Positions 6,166-7,646 of a stretch of DNA of 7,646 nt are shown one piece after another. Position numbers and translations under genes: made by a program. Source of the DNA: Chloroflexia bacterium (GTDB lineage Bacteria > Chloroflexota > Chloroflexia > Thermomicrobiales > UBA6265); NCBI GenBank assembly GCA_013694885.1, contig JACDBO010000073.1:1-7646 (forward strand), written 5' to 3'. Within the stretch, counting starts at the first letter, position 1. Each line of letters starts with the position of its first letter. Below the pieces are notes generated by a model that saw only the letters and a program-made list of their open reading frames with translations, made no database searches and was not told the origin of the DNA.

Positions 6166-6973
6166 GCGTGCGCCGGTCTATCTGCTGCTGATCCTCGGTG
6201 TGGTGGTCGCCATCGCCCCCTTCGTGGTCACCGTCCTCGCCTCGTTGAAGACGACAGTCGAGTTGGTCCAGGGTGTCTTCTCCTTGCCGGAGACGCCACA
6301 ATGGGAGAATTACCGGACCGCCTGGACCGACGGCAACATGGATCGGTTTTTCGTCAACAGCGTTATCGTCGCGGTCGGCGTCGTCGTTCCCTCGATTCTG
6401 CTCTCTGCGATGACGGGCTACGCCTTCGCCCGCTTTCGTTTTCGCGGCTCCAATCTGCTCTTCGGTTTCTTCCTGCTCGGCCTCGTCGTCCCCTTGCAGG
6501 CGATGGTAATCCCGCTTTTCTACCTGATGCGGTCACTCCACCTGCTGGATAGCCTGTGGGCGCTGATCCTGCCGCAGATCGGGTTGAGCCTCTCCTTCGG
6601 TACTCTCCTGATGCGTCAGGCGTTCCTGACCGTGCCGCGGGAAATCGTCGAAGCCTCGATCGTCGACGGCGCCAGCTCGTGGAACACGCTTTGGCGAATC
6701 CTCTTCCCACTCTCGCGGCCGATGGTCGGCACGCTGGCCCTGATGTTCTTCATCTGGACGTGGAACGAGTTCCTGCTGCCGCTGGTCGTCAATATCGACC
6801 CGAACTATCACACCCTCCCGGTCGGGCTGCTCTACTTCCAGCAGCGCTGGACCTCGGACATCCCAGTCATCGCTGCCGGCTCGACCATCATCTTCCTCCC
6901 ACTGACGGTCATTTTCTTGCTCTTCCAGCGGCAACTGATCCGCGGGATCACGGCGGGCGCGGTCAAGGGCTGA
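6158..6973 (+). CDS. Sugar ABC transporter permease, MalG/UgpE-like (271 aa)
   Basis: Second membrane subunit of the same importer. Six membrane segments are visible at about 7-28, 66-89, 99-124, 132-155, 188-210 and 236-256. The EAA loop is at 164-187 (VEASIVDGASSWNT, then ILFPLSRP), with Glu165, Asp170 and Gly171. The sequences NSVIVA (67-72), TGYAFARFRF (86-95), PLQAMVIPL (112-120) and WNEFLLPL (202-209) are typical of MalG-type permeases. ATG 6158 overlaps the end of the upstream permease by eight bases and is preceded by GGAG six bases upstream. No ATP-binding subunit follows, so the pair probably uses a shared ATPase encoded elsewhere, as many CUT1 systems do. Length is normal for the family. 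Confidence 0.95.
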   Translation: MVKRAPVYLLLILGVVVAIAPFVVTVLASLKTTVELVQGVFSLPETPQWENYRTAWTDGNMDRFFVNSVIVAVGVVVPSILLSAMTGYAFARFRFRGSNLLFGFFLLGLVVPLQAMVIPLFYLMRSLHLLDSLWALILPQIGLSLSFGTLLMRQAFLTVPREIVEASIVDGASSWNTLWRILFPLSRPMVGTLALMFFIWTWNEFLLPLVVNIDPNYHTLPVGLLYFQQRWTSDIPVIAAGSTIIFLPLTVIFLLFQRQLIRGITAGAVKG

Positions 6974-7038
6974 GCCTTAATGCTGGCGCAAACCGGCGAC
7001 GTATGGTTCGATTGTGTCCGCTGCGGTTACCAGCGCTC

Positions 7039-7046
7039 GGAAAGGA
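7039..7046 (+). promoter_or_regulatory. Ribosome binding site of the PIG-L gene
   Basis: GGAAAGGA lies eight bases before ATG 7055. It favours that start over the in-frame ATG at 6980, which has only a distant AAGGGC before it. Confidence 0.55.
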
Positions 7047-7054
7047 TCAATCCA

Positions 7055-7646
7055 ATGCACATCGGGCGGTATCGACGTCTCATCTCCATCGTTACCCTGC
7101 TTACCCTCTTCGCGGGACACGGTGCGGTGGCGGCGCAAACGAGCGCCACGCCTGGCGCCAGTCCGGTCGCCAGTCCGGTCGCCAGTCCTGTCGCCGCGCG
7201 GGAGCCGACTGGGCCAGCCGATCTCGACGTGCTCTTTATCGGCGCCCACCCCGACGACGAGGCGGGTCGCCTCTCGACCTATGGGCAGTGGAACGAAAAC
7301 CACAACGCCCGCGTCGGCGTCATCACGATCACCCGCGGCGAAGGCGGTGGTAACGCCGCCGGTACCGAGGAAGGGCCGGCGCTCGGGTTGCTTCGCGAAG
7401 CCGAGGAACGGCGCGCGGTCGGCCTCGCTGGGATCGAGCGCATCTACAACCTCGACAAGGTCGACTACTACTACACGGTCAGCGCGCCCCTCACCGAAGA
7501 CGTGTGGGGATACGAATCGACCCTCGAGCGTGTTGTCCGCATCGTGCGGGAGACAACGCCTGAGGTGGTCGTCACCATGAACCCGTCGCCGACTCCAGGC
7601 AACCACGGGCATCATCAAATGGCGGCGAGGCTGGCAATCGCCGCAT
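7055..7646 (+). CDS. Exported PIG-L/LmbE family deacetylase, N-terminal 197 residues (partial)
   Basis: Members of this family are zinc-dependent enzymes that remove acetyl groups from N-acetylglucosamine-type substrates, or related amidases. The frame is open to the right edge. Residues 1-28 form a signal peptide: basic MHIGRYRR, a hydrophobic core, then AVAAQ. A repeat linker of Ser/Pro/Val/Ala (about 34-48) follows. The catalytic domain starts at about 58 with VLFIGAHPDDE; His65 and Asp68 are expected zinc ligands and Asp67 the catalytic base. TRGEGGGN (about 92-99) is a family motif. NHGHHQMA (183-190) supplies the HxxH pair, with His184 and His187, the first being the probable third zinc ligand. 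An in-frame ATG at 6980 would add 25 residues containing CVRC but would bury the signal peptide, so it is not preferred. The gene begins 81 bases after the permease stop without a visible terminator and may be co-transcribed. Substrate unknown; the family call is firm. Confidence 0.9.
   Translation, partial: MHIGRYRRLISIVTLLTLFAGHGAVAAQTSATPGASPVASPVASPVAAREPTGPADLDVLFIGAHPDDEAGRLSTYGQWNENHNARVGVITITRGEGGGNAAGTEEGPALGLLREAEERRAVGLAGIERIYNLDKVDYYYTVSAPLTEDVWGYESTLERVVRIVRETTPEVVVTMNPSPTPGNHGHHQMAARLAIAA
7157..7195 (+). repeat. 12-base tandem repeat coding (Ala-Ser-Pro-Val)n
   Basis: GCCAGTCCGGTC is repeated three times head to tail (one C-to-T change in the third copy), followed by a partial fourth. 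Because the unit is a multiple of three, copy-number change would lengthen or shorten the linker without a frameshift. It lies between the signal peptide and the deacetylase domain, so it is probably a flexible spacer to the cell surface. Confidence 0.85.

Noticed and set aside
7157..7195. CRISPR-like repeat
   Set aside because: The units are directly adjacent, 12 bases long, without spacers, and lie in frame within a coding region.

Overview
The window is GC-rich, and its long open frames read as ordinary bacterial chromosome. The protein features point to a Chloroflexota-type bacterium, most likely the Thermomicrobia/Sphaerobacter side. These are Ala/Ser/Pro/Thr linkers of the 'SPVA' and 'ATP' type, GTG starts, a DEDDh-exonuclease/GIY-YIG fusion, and a CUT1 sugar transporter with no ATPase gene beside it. 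This assignment is inference from protein style; no rRNA or marker phylogeny is available here.

Left part (1-1352, minus strand): the N-terminal two thirds of the NAD+-dependent DNA ligase LigA. The gene is open at the left edge. It is followed by a short divergent intergenic region (1353-1487) with overlapping inverted repeats. Next comes a plus-strand DNA-repair gene (about 1488-3686) coding for an unusual multidomain nuclease: a helical N-terminal module, a DnaQ-like 3'-5' exonuclease, a UvrC-type GIY-YIG nuclease with a four-cysteine cluster and a UVR motif, and an unassigned C-terminal region in place of the usual UvrC RNase H-like and (HhH)2 domains. The two repair genes are arranged head to head and may share control elements.

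Right part (3870-6973, plus strand): a compact carbohydrate ABC importer operon of the CUT1 type, with a Tat-type substrate-binding protein and two six-helix permeases (MalF-like, then MalG-like). The two permease genes overlap by 8 bases. No ATP-binding subunit is encoded in the window, so a shared MsmK/UgpC-type ATPase elsewhere is assumed. The 183-base region before the operon carries a palindrome and a near-copy of it, which look like operator sites. After the operon (7055 to the right edge) comes the start of an exported PIG-L/LmbE-family deacetylase with a Ser/Pro/Val/Ala repeat linker after its signal peptide. It is close enough to belong to the same transcription unit, which raises the possibility of N-acetylated sugar processing, but the substrate cannot be read from the sequence.

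No RNA genes, insertion sequences, CRISPR arrays or clear rho-independent terminators were seen. The most unusual items are the nuclease fusion, the structured divergent promoter region, the repeated palindrome before the transporter, and a low-complexity Ala/Thr/Pro insert inside the substrate-binding protein.
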